DNA of 64,000 nt from Phycisphaeraceae bacterium (GTDB lineage: Bacteria > Planctomycetota > Phycisphaerae > Phycisphaerales > Phycisphaeraceae). The position numbers and the translations under genes are program-made. The stretch covers positions 62,001 through 126,000 of the forward strand of contig JADLFV010000031.1 in assembly GCA_020849625.1 (NCBI GenBank). Direction: 5' to 3'. The notes under the pieces are model-generated. The model saw nothing but the letters and a program-made list of their open reading frames with translations, ran no database searches and was not told where the DNA came from. This document shows positions 46,288-56,251 of this stretch, one piece after another (position 1 is the stretch's first letter; every line of letters begins with the position of its first letter).

Positions 46288-46368
46288 GCATTCGCTCACC
46301 CAATTCAAATCAAACACTCACACGCCGTCGGCAGAATGGTGATATCCGATTGCGCATGAGGTGTTGTG

Positions 46369-47310
46369 ATGGTTGGAACCATGGTGTTGCCGGACGTTTC
46401 CCGGGCACCCGTCCATGTCGTGGATAGGGGCGTGGCGGCGCCGGCAACGACCGATCCGATCGTCATTGTGGGAGCCCCGCGTTCCGGCACCACGTTTCTC
46501 GCTGAAGTGCTCAGTTGCCACCCCGACCTGCATCTGGTGGACGAGCCGCGCATGATCTGGCGCTATGGCAATGATCGAAAAAGCGACCTTCTGAAGCCTG
46601 AGGACGCCCGGCCAAAGGTGATCGCATACATCCGTAACACTTTCAAACGGCACCTGACCAAAGCCGGCAAACCCCGCCTGCTGGAGAAAACACCCAGCAA
46701 CGCTTTGCGCCTGCCTTTTGTCGAGCGGGTCTTGCCCAGCGCCCGAATCGTGCACATCATGCGCAATGGGCTGGATTCTGTGCTGTCCATAGAAAGCTTC
46801 TGGCGACGCTCCGCTCACGGCTTACGCAATGTGGCGCCCGGACGATTCTGCCAACGGCTCAAAGAACTGAGCATGCGCCGCGCGCCTTACTACGCCAGTG
46901 AACTGTTCCGCCGCACCGCACCGCTTCCGCTGCGTACCCTCATAGGCGTCAATCCCTGGGGGCCTCGCATTCCAGGCATCAACCAGATGACGCGTGAGAT
47001 GGACCTGTTGGAAATCTGCTGCCTGCAATGGCGCATGTGCGTGGAGTTGAGTTGCCAGTTCGGCCGCACATTGCCGCCTGATCGCTATTTCGAGTGTCGG
47101 CTCGAGGACATGTCGCCCCAACTAATGGAGCGCATCTTCCGATTCTGCCAGTTGCCGGAAAGCAACGCCGTCCAGTCCTTCTTCCAGAGCAGGTTTCAGC
47201 CCGATGTTCCCTCTGCCCGCAAGAGAACTGCCGACCCAGCCAAGGTCCAACAGGTGCTGCGCTGGATCGAACCCACCATGAAATGGCTCGGTTATCCCCT
47301 GCCTGATTGA
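46369..47310 (+). CDS. Sulfotransferase family protein
   Basis: 313 aa from the ATG at 46369, directly after a GTG. The PAPS loop is VGAPRSGTTFLAEVL, followed by VDEPRMIWRYG. The 3'-phosphate site is IVHIMRNGLDSVLSIESFWR. GPRIPGINQMTREM is shared with the gene at 44630. Second of three sulfotransferases in the locus. It ends 20 bp before the convergent GT4 gene. Confidence 0.85.
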   Translation: MVGTMVLPDVSRAPVHVVDRGVAAPATTDPIVIVGAPRSGTTFLAEVLSCHPDLHLVDEPRMIWRYGNDRKSDLLKPEDARPKVIAYIRNTFKRHLTKAGKPRLLEKTPSNALRLPFVERVLPSARIVHIMRNGLDSVLSIESFWRRSAHGLRNVAPGRFCQRLKELSMRRAPYYASELFRRTAPLPLRTLIGVNPWGPRIPGINQMTREMDLLEICCLQWRMCVELSCQFGRTLPPDRYFECRLEDMSPQLMERIFRFCQLPESNAVQSFFQSRFQPDVPSARKRTADPAKVQQVLRWIEPTMKWLGYPLPD

Positions 47311-47330
47311 ACGGCCGGCTTCCGCGAAGT

Positions 47331-48512
47331 TTACGCGCCGCGACCGGCAGCGACGCGCGACAGGGCCTGACGATACATGGCCTCGTACTGGTCGGCCTGC
47401 CTGTCCAGACCGAAGTGTTCCATCACCCAGGCGCGGCCACGCTCGCCCAGGGCCCGGCCGTGCGATCGATCCGCAAGCAGGGATTCGATCGCCCGGGCGA
47501 TGGCCTGCGCCTTCTGCTCCACCACCAGAGCGCCCGCCGCCTCCAGCTCCGCCCAGATGTCCGTCCCCCGCGTCGTCACCACAGCCGTGCCGCACGCCAG
47601 GGCTTCCACCAGCACCAGCCCGAAGTTCTCCTGACTGGTCGGCAGCACAAAGGCATCGGCGGCCTGATACAACGACAGCTTCAACCGGCCGTACACTTCG
47701 CCCACGAACGTCACTTGCTGCGCGACTCCCCGTTGCCGGGCCCGCAGCCGCAACTGCTCCACGTATTGATCCGGCCCCGGCCCGGCGATCAGGACTTTCA
47801 GGCCTTGGCTGGGGGCCGCCACTTCCGCCACCGCGTCGATCAAGTGCTCCAGCCCCTTCTTGGGATGCAGTCGGCTGAGAAACAGCACGGTGAACGGGCC
47901 ATCCTGGGCGAGTTCGAAGCGCTGCTGCGCCTCTTGCGGGCCGGGCAACTGCTCATACGGTTGAGTGTCCACGATATACGGTAGCACGGTCCACGCCGCG
48001 TCCGCCTGCCGCCCCGCCTGGTCGCGTTCCGCCTGAGCGGTGCATTGCACCAGCGCCGCGCCCTCCAGCAGTCGGCGGCCGCGCAGCGCCAGGTAAAGGT
48101 TCTTCTTGAAGCCCCTCTGTTGCATGCACCAGTCGTCGAGCATGCCGTGCACCGTCAGGACGTACGGCCGACCCAGACGCTTCGCCGCCTTGGCCAGGAG
48201 GGGATTCCTCAGATCCCACGGCGTGTGAATGTGCAACACCTCGGCCCATTCGAGGTGCTGTGCGATGTTGGTGGGCAAGCGGCCCCAGGGACGGAATGGA
48301 TCGACGGCAAACGCGCGTGGCTCGGCGGCTTGATCGGATCGCCATGCGTCCGGTACGTCGCTGATATCGTGAGCCAGCAGGCGCACCTGGTGTCCGGCCG
48401 TCGCCATCACCTGGACCATGTCCAGCACGGCGCGTACCACGCCGCCCCGTTCCAATCTAACCACATCCAGGTAGTGCAGCAGTTTCAGGGCCGCCACGGG
48501 CAGGGCTCCCAT
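47331..48512 (-). CDS. Glycosyltransferase, GT4 family
   Basis: 393 aa. The N-terminal domain has the acceptor loop RLERGGVVRAVLDMVQVM. The donor domain has LFLSRLHPKKGLEHLIDAV and the EX7E motif QENFGLVLVEALACG. It runs opposite to most of the cluster. It resembles the GT4 at 48826 in the donor domain (RxHPKKG, QENFG), suggesting duplication. Confidence 0.88.
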   Translation of the reverse strand: MGALPVAALKLLHYLDVVRLERGGVVRAVLDMVQVMATAGHQVRLLAHDISDVPDAWRSDQAAEPRAFAVDPFRPWGRLPTNIAQHLEWAEVLHIHTPWDLRNPLLAKAAKRLGRPYVLTVHGMLDDWCMQQRGFKKNLYLALRGRRLLEGAALVQCTAQAERDQAGRQADAAWTVLPYIVDTQPYEQLPGPQEAQQRFELAQDGPFTVLFLSRLHPKKGLEHLIDAVAEVAAPSQGLKVLIAGPGPDQYVEQLRLRARQRGVAQQVTFVGEVYGRLKLSLYQAADAFVLPTSQENFGLVLVEALACGTAVVTTRGTDIWAELEAAGALVVEQKAQAIARAIESLLADRSHGRALGERGRAWVMEHFGLDRQADQYEAMYRQALSRVAAGRGA

Positions 48513-48825
48513 TCATGGAAATCGCCGGGTTGGTCCGTCGTAGTTCCATGCGGCGCCAAGCATGATTTTGAAACGCTTTTTCCGCATGAACCGCCCTGGC
48601 AACAATGAAATGCGTTTCATGGGGGAATACTACTGCTGCCTGCTGAGGGTTGCAAATCCGATGCACCTGTGCTGTGCTACGCGCTTACGCGGCTGCGGCC
48701 GCCTGAGATCATCAGCGAATAATGATATGATTGAACATCGCGTTCAGGAACATGCGCGCGAACAATCGTCTGCGGCGGACTTCATGCCCATTGGTCCCTG
48801 CGGTGACCATTGGAACAACTCGTGC
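48513..48825. other. Divergent intergenic region between two GT4 genes
   Basis: No supported gene; an upstream extension of the 48826 frame back to 48562 is possible but unlike the family. It holds a 6-bp palindrome ATGAAA-TGCG-TTTCAT (48605-48620) and an AT-rich stretch near 48720 that could hold a promoter. Confidence 0.5.
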
Positions 48826-49983
48826 ATGCACATTCTTCATGTGATCACCAACATGAACAGCCGCGACGGCGGCCCCCCGCGTGCCCTGGTCGGATTGGCC
48901 GCTGCACAGCACGAGGCGGGCTTGCATGTTCACGTGGTCAGCGGGTTGTATCCCGACGCGCCGCCCGATCTGATCGATCCCCTGGTTCAGCGCGGCATCC
49001 CCATCACGCACCTGGGACCGGTCCGTCGTAAATCGGGATACTTGCACGGTATGGGACGTGCCCTGCGACCGCTGGTGCGACAGGCCGACATCGTTCATAT
49101 TCATTGCCTTTGGGAATGGATTCAGCACGCGGCAGCCTCTGAGGCCCGACGTTGCGGCAAGCCCTACATATTTCGACCGGCGGGCATGCTCGATCCGTAT
49201 TCGCTGCGCGCGGGTCGATGGGGCAAACGCGCATACCTGGCGTTGTTTCTACGTCGTGACTTGAATGGGGCGGCCGCGATCCATTTCACCGCCGAGATTG
49301 AGCGCGACAAGGTGAGCAAGATGGGCCTGCGTGCCCAGACCATCGTCGAGCCCAACGGCATCGAACTGGATGACTTTCGTTCCTTGCCTGCGCCGGGTTC
49401 ATTCCGGCAGCGCTATCCTCAACTTGGCGACAAGCCGATCGTGCTGTTCCTCAGCCGCGTCCATCCCAAAAAAGGCGTGGACCTGCTGATCGACGCTTTC
49501 GCGGTTGCCGAGACGGGCAACGCTGTGCTGGTGATCGCCGGGCCGGCGGATGCCGCTTACCAGCAACAGCTCGAACAACAGATCGCCCAGCGGGGTTTGA
49601 CGGACCGCGTGCTGTTCACGGGTATGCTCCACGGCCTGGAGCGCATCGAGGCCTATGTGGACGCTGACCTGTTTGTGCTGCCCAGCCACCAGGAGAACTT
49701 CGGGATTGTGGTGATCGAAGCCCTGGCGTCAGGCGTGGCGGTCCTGATCAGCGACCAGATCGACATCTGGCCCTCGATCCGCGACCATGACGTCGGCCGG
49801 GTGTTTGCGCTGCAACCGCTCGCCATCGCAGCGGCTATCGAAGCGGGCCTTGCGGATGTCCCCTGGCGACAGAGAACCGGCGAGGCAGCCCGCGCGTATG
49901 CTTTGAAGCGGTTCGATTGGCGACAGATCGCCCAGCGCTGGGCTGAGCACTACCAGCGATTGGCAGGGGCAGCCCAAACCTGA
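48826..49983 (+). CDS. Glycosyltransferase, GT4 family
   Basis: 385 aa from the ATG at 48826 (MHILHVITNMNSRDGGPPRAL), the natural start of a GT-B fold; an upstream extension is rejected. VFLSR-type donor domain: VLFLSRVHPKKGVDLLIDAF and EX7E in QENFGIVVIEALASG. It transfers a sugar from a nucleotide donor in polysaccharide assembly. Confidence 0.87.
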   Translation: MHILHVITNMNSRDGGPPRALVGLAAAQHEAGLHVHVVSGLYPDAPPDLIDPLVQRGIPITHLGPVRRKSGYLHGMGRALRPLVRQADIVHIHCLWEWIQHAAASEARRCGKPYIFRPAGMLDPYSLRAGRWGKRAYLALFLRRDLNGAAAIHFTAEIERDKVSKMGLRAQTIVEPNGIELDDFRSLPAPGSFRQRYPQLGDKPIVLFLSRVHPKKGVDLLIDAFAVAETGNAVLVIAGPADAAYQQQLEQQIAQRGLTDRVLFTGMLHGLERIEAYVDADLFVLPSHQENFGIVVIEALASGVAVLISDQIDIWPSIRDHDVGRVFALQPLAIAAAIEAGLADVPWRQRTGEAARAYALKRFDWRQIAQRWAEHYQRLAGAAQT

Positions 49984-50101
49984 CCCGATGACCGGAACCT
50001 GGACTGCCAGAGACAGTAGAATATCGACCCCTGACGGGAAGATTGGAACCGGACTGGCCGGGAATCCCATTTGATCTGCAAAACTGACCGATGAATGACT
50101 T

Positions 50102-51403
50102 ATGGCCTACGTGATTGCGATCTATCTGGTTTGCCTGGCCCTGCTGCTGATGCTGTACATCTGGTTGCAGTACCGCAGCCGCCGACGCGACCTGCTGTGC
50201 CTGCGCAATATCTTTCTGGTCGGGTTCATCCTCTTCCAACTGACCAGTCCGGCCCTCTCGCTGTGGCTCATGAACTTCGGCAAGATGCCCGTGATGTATC
50301 CGGTGAAGACCGGAATCATCTATTCGATCATGGCCACCCTGTTCCTGATCCTGTTCATGGTGGCCTACCACAAGTGCAACTTTCTGACCAAATGGGCCCA
50401 CAAGGTCAAAATGCCCGCGCCCGTACCGGACAACTTCCTGCTGGCCATGCTGAGCCTGATGTTTCTGGCCACCAGCGCCTTGTTGTGCCTGGTGGTGAAG
50501 ATTCCTTACGTATTCTTCTTGTCGGTGATGTTGGGCGTCGGTTGTGCCGGGATTGCGGCAGGATTGATCAGTTGGTTGTGGGCCCGCAGGCCGTGGAACC
50601 TGCCGTTGCTGGTTCTGACGATCATCATTGTTCTGGTGGCCATGGCTCTGAGCGTCACCGGGGCTTTCGGGCGGCGCCCGCTGGTGACGGTGGCGATGGC
50701 GGTGCTGGTGGCCTGCTACTTCGCCAACTGGCGTTACCGGCCACCTCACAAGATCATGATTCAGTTTATCGTGATCTCCCTGCTGGGCACGGTGGTGCTC
50801 AGCTACTACACCGCCGCCCGCGATCCGGGTGAACACAAACGCTCCGCGATGCAGCACTTTCAAGCCATGATGACTGCGAATCCGACCAAAGGTCTTCTGG
50901 ACCTGATGGCCGGCCAAAACACCGGGTCCAACTCCTTCTGGCTGATCGAGAATTTCCCCAAGCAACATCCCTATCGTTGGTTCATGACCGTACGCGGTGT
51001 CATCGAGTATCCGATCCCGCGGAATCTCTATACGTCCAAGCCGGAAGGTCTCGGCATATTGATCCCAACCTACATCCGGCAATACGGCGTGGCACTGGGT
51101 CAATTTAATGTCGGACCTGGCATCATCGGACACGCCGCAGCCGAGGGCGGATTCCCACCTTTGATCGTGTATGCCTTGCTTTATGGCATGCTGCTGCGAT
51201 TCCTGGATGACCTGCTGGCTATTCACAGTGGTTCGGTCCTGGCGGTGTTGGTCCTGTTCAGCGCAGCGGGGCAAACCCTGGCCGTACCGCGAGGCGAATC
51301 ATCCTCCTTCACGTTCATCTGGCTGTTCACCGTTGTAAGCACATGGGTTGTAGCACGGTTGTACGGCAACATGGCGCGCTTGTTCGCAGCACCTGCGTCG
51401 TAA
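50102..51403 (+). CDS. Wzy-like polysaccharide polymerase / O-antigen ligase-type membrane protein
   Basis: 433 aa with about ten to eleven membrane helices and one large loop (about 240-340) containing GQNTGSNSFWLIENFPKQHPY and RYTSKPEG-like polar sequence. The topology and place in a GT/flippase cluster fit a Wzy polymerase, whose sequences are poorly conserved. It would join repeat units on the periplasmic face. The family assignment is inference from topology and neighbours. The next gene begins 15 bp later. Confidence 0.6.
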   Translation: MAYVIAIYLVCLALLLMLYIWLQYRSRRRDLLCLRNIFLVGFILFQLTSPALSLWLMNFGKMPVMYPVKTGIIYSIMATLFLILFMVAYHKCNFLTKWAHKVKMPAPVPDNFLLAMLSLMFLATSALLCLVVKIPYVFFLSVMLGVGCAGIAAGLISWLWARRPWNLPLLVLTIIIVLVAMALSVTGAFGRRPLVTVAMAVLVACYFANWRYRPPHKIMIQFIVISLLGTVVLSYYTAARDPGEHKRSAMQHFQAMMTANPTKGLLDLMAGQNTGSNSFWLIENFPKQHPYRWFMTVRGVIEYPIPRNLYTSKPEGLGILIPTYIRQYGVALGQFNVGPGIIGHAAAEGGFPPLIVYALLYGMLLRFLDDLLAIHSGSVLAVLVLFSAAGQTLAVPRGESSSFTFIWLFTVVSTWVVARLYGNMARLFAAPAS

Positions 51404-51418
51404 CTCGAGCACACAGTC

Positions 51419-52438
51419 ATGCTCATGTGCCTCAAACACCTATGTGTGATTTGCAGCCTGTGCGTGCTGGTGGACTGCGGGTCCAGCCAGGGACAACAGA
51501 ACGATCCACAACCGCAAGCACCGCATCCGACTGTGCAGTCCCGGGATCGGGCCCGGGTAGTTCACTGGATGCAGTTTGGTCCGTTTAATGAGCCGCGCCC
51601 ACTGCGGGACACGGTGCATCGCAACGGCTGGAAAGGTGTGGTGCGCGAGCTTGAGCCGGTGTTCAAGTGGTTCCGCGACGCCGGGCAGACGCCGCGCATC
51701 ATGATCCATACGCCGTTCGGCTACGGGGATGGTCCGGCCATGGACTATGATGCCTACTTGCGGGCAAGGCAGAACAAGGCCCATGAATGGATCTACAGCG
51801 ACTTTGTCGAAGCGTGGCAACCGCTGACCGACCCGCAAGCGAAGGATCGAATCGATCTGGTCTGCTACGTGGGCGCCATTGCGCTTGACCCGGATATGAA
51901 AAAGTATCTGGAACCGGATGAATCTGGACAGGTTGATCTGGCGACCTGGCGGGCGCGGGCCATGGAGAGTCTGCAACCGTTCCTGGAGGCGGGGGCCTCG
52001 ATCGGCTTCGATGCCAGTTCGGGCATCGACCCGGACTCAATCGAAGGTCAATTCATACTGAGTATCGACCGAATGTTCCAGCAGGAGGGCCTGGGAAGAT
52101 ACATCCTCATCGAAGCCCTGCCGCACAAACCCTATGCCCGCTGGTGTGACTTTCGCGTCATCATGGCCAGCACCTACTGGGAGGACCGCAGCGCGAAATG
52201 GCTCAAGTTCGGCAAGCTGAACTTCGGCCCCGATCAGATTCAGCAGGAAGTGTGGATGTTGATCAACATGCCGCCGTCGGGTGAAACCTGGGATACACTG
52301 GCCCGGTGGAATGCCCCATACACGCGACAATGGCTCGAACAGGGTTACACCTGCTGCACCAGGGTGCCGAGGTTGATCGACGCGGGAGTGAGCTACGATG
52401 ACCTGTTCACTTCATCCCCGAACGCAGCCGTACCTTGA
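51419..52438 (+). CDS. Putative lipoprotein with IHxPFG domain, unknown function
   Basis: 339 aa. A short hydrophobic start ends in LVDCGSS (lipobox-like). A linker of about 20 residues precedes a domain of about 290. Blocks shared with the C-terminal domain of the 606-aa protein at 36541-38361 are GWK...IMIHTPFG, FVEAWQPL, IDLVCYVGAIALD, WRARAMESLQPFLEAGASIGFDA, and YILIEALPHKPYARW. The regular strand/helix order and conserved acidic residues suggest a TIM-barrel enzyme. Placed between the Wzy-like and Wzx-like genes, it may process or anchor the polymer in the envelope. Confidence 0.7.
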   Translation: MLMCLKHLCVICSLCVLVDCGSSQGQQNDPQPQAPHPTVQSRDRARVVHWMQFGPFNEPRPLRDTVHRNGWKGVVRELEPVFKWFRDAGQTPRIMIHTPFGYGDGPAMDYDAYLRARQNKAHEWIYSDFVEAWQPLTDPQAKDRIDLVCYVGAIALDPDMKKYLEPDESGQVDLATWRARAMESLQPFLEAGASIGFDASSGIDPDSIEGQFILSIDRMFQQEGLGRYILIEALPHKPYARWCDFRVIMASTYWEDRSAKWLKFGKLNFGPDQIQQEVWMLINMPPSGETWDTLARWNAPYTRQWLEQGYTCCTRVPRLIDAGVSYDDLFTSSPNAAVP

Positions 52439-52460
52439 CAAGTCGGACAGCACTGCAGGC

Positions 52461-54008
52461 TCAGCTTCCCTCCGATTCTGCCTGTGAGCGCCGGGCAAAT
52501 TGCATCAACCGTCCAGCCAGCCGACGCAAGTGCTGGCGCTCTTCATCCGACATGCCGATCTGCCAGCCCAGCAGCCCCAGTATCAGTGTGCTGGACCCGG
52601 TCACCAGTGTCAGCCGCCACAGCGACGGATCCATCACCAGCCTCCAGAACGCCGCCGCCGCCAGGGAACTCAGCGTGCACACGGTCACCGGAATCGCCAC
52701 CTTCACCATCCAGTGGCCCAGGCCGTGACCGGTCAGACGCTTGGCCCAGGCGATGCTGAAAAGCGTTTCCGCCAGGCTGCCGATGGCCGCCACGATCGCC
52801 ACCCATTCCGGCGAACAACCCACCGCCAGCACCGCCACGCTGGCCGCCAGCGAGACCAACATCAAACCGTTCAATATCAGAGAAAAGCCGCGAATCCGTC
52901 CGATGGCGTAAATCACGTTCTGCTCGCCACGCGACAACTGGGTCAACGTGGCCCCAATCATTAACCAGACGCAGAAAGGCGATGAGAAAGGCGGAGGGTC
53001 CTTCAGCCACATGACCAGGACGTAAGACGCCTCAACAGAGAACGGCACCAGGATCAGCACGCTGGCCAGGGTACACAGGCGACTGGTGGCGTCGGCCAGG
53101 CGCAGCGAAGCGTCACGCTTGCCCGCGCCCTCGATGGTGGTGGCGGCTGGAAGCGCCGCGCGGTTGATGCCCAGACTGAGTAGGTACTGTGCACCCTGCA
53201 CCTGAATGGCCACGCCCCAACCGGCATTGAGCAGCGTGCCGTGGAAGAGGTTGAGGATCAGGTTCGAGCCTTGAATCCTCGCTCGAACGGTCAGCGCAGC
53301 CAAAAATGTCCACACGGCATAGCTGAACAACTCCCGCAGCAGCCCCCTGCGGTAAAGTCGCAGCTTCGGCCAGGCCTCCTCAAAACGGGCCATGCACCAG
53401 AAGGTGCGCAACAGCATCACCAGCATCGTCAATACGCCGGTCAGAAGGCCGAACCATATCAAGCGATCGCCCGGCAACACGTACAGCAGCAGCACGACCC
53501 CCAGCTTGCCCACCGCGTAGGTGATGTCCACCACCGACACCAGGATGATCTCCTGCCTTGCAAAAAGCAGCCCCATCCACGGCGAGTTCCAGATGATGAA
53601 CACCATTGACAGTAGCAGCGAGTAATAGACCCAGTATCCCGCCACCTCGCGGCCGGGCGGAATGGTCAGCACTGCCATCAGCGGCGGCCCGACCAATGCC
53701 CCAATGAGCAGCGCCACCACGCCGCTCACGGTGTACATGACACAAGCCGTAGCGAAACACGTGTCGATCGATTGGCGGTCTCCGCGGCCGATTTCATAGG
53801 CAAGATGACGCTGGGCGCTCATGGTCAATGCGCCCTCAATCACCAGCGTCAGGCTCAGCCCGGCGCCCAGCAACACGTACAGGCCGTAATCTGACTGGCC
53901 CAGCGTGTCCAGCAAAAGGCGCAGCACCAGGAAACTGATCACGATGTTGAACGCGATCCGCACGTAGGTGGCGGTGCTGTTGACGATCAGAAGGGTGGAC
54001 TGTTGCAT
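52461..54008 (-). CDS. Wzx-like polysaccharide flippase
   Basis: 515 aa with about twelve to fourteen membrane helices in the MATE/MOP-type arrangement of the polysaccharide flippases. Features include VNSTATYVRIAFNIVISFLVLRLLLDTLG, YGLYVLLGAGLSL and a conserved GLxxMI-like core. It would move the lipid-linked repeat unit to the outer leaflet. Its stop faces the IHxPFG gene end 22 bp away. Confidence 0.85.
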   Translation of the reverse strand: MQQSTLLIVNSTATYVRIAFNIVISFLVLRLLLDTLGQSDYGLYVLLGAGLSLTLVIEGALTMSAQRHLAYEIGRGDRQSIDTCFATACVMYTVSGVVALLIGALVGPPLMAVLTIPPGREVAGYWVYYSLLLSMVFIIWNSPWMGLLFARQEIILVSVVDITYAVGKLGVVLLLYVLPGDRLIWFGLLTGVLTMLVMLLRTFWCMARFEEAWPKLRLYRRGLLRELFSYAVWTFLAALTVRARIQGSNLILNLFHGTLLNAGWGVAIQVQGAQYLLSLGINRAALPAATTIEGAGKRDASLRLADATSRLCTLASVLILVPFSVEASYVLVMWLKDPPPFSSPFCVWLMIGATLTQLSRGEQNVIYAIGRIRGFSLILNGLMLVSLAASVAVLAVGCSPEWVAIVAAIGSLAETLFSIAWAKRLTGHGLGHWMVKVAIPVTVCTLSSLAAAAFWRLVMDPSLWRLTLVTGSSTLILGLLGWQIGMSDEERQHLRRLAGRLMQFARRSQAESEGS

Positions 54009-54095
54009 GGTGCGTATCGCCTGGAAACCGCACCACAGCCGGGCAGGGGCCTGCTGTGGCGGGCGATAGTATAGATCAGCCTTGCCCCATTCCGC

Positions 54096-55136
54096 TCACT
54101 TGTTCAGCACGTAGTCCATAGCCATCTGGTAAACGTCCACCAGGATGTCGGGCGTCGCGGCCACCATGATGTCCAGCCAATCCATGGCGTCCATGAAGGC
54201 CTCGTAGCGTTCCTGGCCGAAATCGTTGCGTCGGCGCATGCGGTATTGCCAGGCGCGCAGGCGCAGGTAAGGTTTGATCGACTGACGCAGGGGATCGTCC
54301 ACCGCGGTGTAGCGACAGGTGACGTACATGATGTTCAAGGCTAGGATGGCCCCCGTCCGCCGCGGGCTGGCGCGGCTGCCGACCACGCGATGGTGGTACG
54401 CCAGCGCGTCGGCTGCTTCGACCAGAACGCCATCCCGCTGCGCCGCGAAACTGGCGTTCATGTCTTCGTACAGGGCGTAACCGGTCATTGATTCGTCGAA
54501 TCCGTGGCGGGCGATGATGGGACGACGAAAGGTCATGCGAAAACCGAGCATGAAGGGAATCAACTTGACCCCCGCCGGCAATGACTTGCCACTCTGCATC
54601 CGGGATTTGTTGCCTCGATGCCCCAGCAAAGTGAACGGCGAGGGACAGATCACGTTTTCCGTCCTGGCCCGCCATGGACTCAAGCGATAGATCAAACGGT
54701 CCCGCAGAGGTTTGTGCTGACCACCGACCTGGTCGCAGACAGCAGGCGGTGGATCGTAGGTTTCTTCAAAGGCGACACCGGCAATCTGCTGCCTGGTGTC
54801 AGCCTCATAGACCGCCATGACGCGCTCTGCGGCATCAGGATGGAGCAGGGTGTCGTCGTCAGGAAACATCACCACATCGGCATCGCTGTGTTGCAGCCCC
54901 AGGTTGCGCTGGGCCGGCAGTCCTGGCGGTGCATGCAGCCGGATGACCTGCAAACCAGCCGGCGGGTGGAGCGAATCCACGCGCTCCCGCACCGGCTGGG
55001 GATCATCGCTGCCATCGACGATGATCAATTTCCGCGCCGGGCGCGTCTGTGCCAGCAACAGCGGCAGAGACAACGCCAACACGTCCGAGCGGTTGCGCGT
55101 GGCGAGGATGATGTCGTAACACGCTGCCCATTTCAT
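54096..55136 (-). CDS. Glycosyltransferase, GT2 family
   Basis: 346 aa. GT-A fold: YDIILATRNRSDVLALSLPLLL, the LIIVDGSDDPQPV nucleotide site, and a metal-binding DDD motif in VVMFPDDDTLLHPDAAERV. TYDPP and RKSRMQ segments form the acceptor side. It transfers a sugar with inversion. It is in a leftward group with the flippase gene (88 bp apart). Confidence 0.85.
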   Translation of the reverse strand: MKWAACYDIILATRNRSDVLALSLPLLLAQTRPARKLIIVDGSDDPQPVRERVDSLHPPAGLQVIRLHAPPGLPAQRNLGLQHSDADVVMFPDDDTLLHPDAAERVMAVYEADTRQQIAGVAFEETYDPPPAVCDQVGGQHKPLRDRLIYRLSPWRARTENVICPSPFTLLGHRGNKSRMQSGKSLPAGVKLIPFMLGFRMTFRRPIIARHGFDESMTGYALYEDMNASFAAQRDGVLVEAADALAYHHRVVGSRASPRRTGAILALNIMYVTCRYTAVDDPLRQSIKPYLRLRAWQYRMRRRNDFGQERYEAFMDAMDWLDIMVAATPDILVDVYQMAMDYVLNK

Positions 55137-55200
55137 AACACATCTTGCTTCAATAACAGAACCTTACCCCGCGACTAAGGTGTCGGTTACGACGCGCCAC

Positions 55201-55962
55201 TCATGCTGTCTGCACGGGAGACTTGTCATAGGAGTTGTAGGAATAACCCAGACGCTCAATGTCTTCGGCGTACACCCGCGCAACATGTTCGATCGTCTCC
55301 GTATCATACGCATCGGTGTATTTCTTGCGCTTACGTTTTGTGACGTTCATTTTCGTCAGTTCACCACCGAATCCAAGCACCTGGCGAACATGCGCATAAT
55401 CGGCTTTCAGAGTTTCGAATCGGCCCACGTAATCCATCGCGAGTCGATGTTGTTCGTCCACCAGATAATAGAGTTGCATGCGAAAGTGCGGAATCTTACG
55501 GATATTCTCGGGCGTCAACCAGTTCAGCACGAAATCGTGAAACGATGAGTATTGGCGCACCGAAGCGTTCGCGTAGCGCTGGTCCTGCGGCAGCAGCCCG
55601 CCGGCCAGAAGGAATGTGTACGAGGAGAACACGCGATCCCAGGGGTTGCGCACGAAGGAGAACTTGTAGTATTGGTCAAAATCCTTGACGCCCAGCAGCG
55701 TCTCGAACAACACCCGGTAATGGCGCATCGTCAGATGCGCTCCGCCGCGATGCCCGAACAGGCTGTGCGCCACGGAGATGCCGGCCGCCTTGGGGACATG
55801 GACAAACAGGCAGCGCCGCTGAATGAACTCCCGGAATGAAAGGCCGCGTATCACAAAGTGCTTGCGGGCCCGCATGATCCATCTGTGAACGAAATCCCAC
55901 TCGGGCGAAACGTCACGAATGGTGGCCCGCAGCGGGTCCGCGATGGCCGAATCATGATTCAT
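55201..55962 (-). CDS. Sulfotransferase family 2 protein (carbohydrate type)
   Basis: 253 aa from the ATG at 55962; a longer frame to 56043 is possible. The PAPS loop is CLFVHVPKAAGISVAHSL, and the 3'-phosphate site is FSFVRNPWDRVFSSYTFLL. This is the family of eukaryotic carbohydrate sulfotransferases (heparan 2-O, chondroitin) and bacterial relatives. Third sulfotransferase in the locus, of a different subfamily from the other two. Confidence 0.85.
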   Translation of the reverse strand: MNHDSAIADPLRATIRDVSPEWDFVHRWIMRARKHFVIRGLSFREFIQRRCLFVHVPKAAGISVAHSLFGHRGGAHLTMRHYRVLFETLLGVKDFDQYYKFSFVRNPWDRVFSSYTFLLAGGLLPQDQRYANASVRQYSSFHDFVLNWLTPENIRKIPHFRMQLYYLVDEQHRLAMDYVGRFETLKADYAHVRQVLGFGGELTKMNVTKRKRKKYTDAYDTETIEHVARVYAEDIERLGYSYNSYDKSPVQTA

Positions 55963-56136
55963 CAATCGACATCCCTGTTTGGCCTCCGGATTCCGATAAG
56001 CCCCAGCATAACAGGTCATGAAGGTCCTGCCGGCGGTTATCAAAAATCAAAGCGGAAGGCATGATACGGGCATTGATTATATTTTTCGTCATTTACGAAT
56101 GCGTCGGAAAGCCATTTCTGCGAATTATTTGCAAGT

Positions 56137-56175
56137 AAAAAAACTTCAGCGATGAACGCGTGTTCACCGCTGAAG
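56137..56175 (-). terminator. Rho-independent terminator of the pseudopilin gene
   Basis: On the minus strand CTTCAGCGGTGAAC and GTTCATCGCTGAAG form a 14-base stem with one G-T pair, a 4-base loop, and seven U residues. It lies 77 bp after the stop at 56252. The best intrinsic terminator in the window. Confidence 0.9.
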
Positions 56176-56251
56176 CTTTGGTTGTTATCGGTGTGATTGA
56201 CCAGCCAGCCGGACTCGTGTGGCCACAAGACTCGGCAACAGTGCCTGAGTG

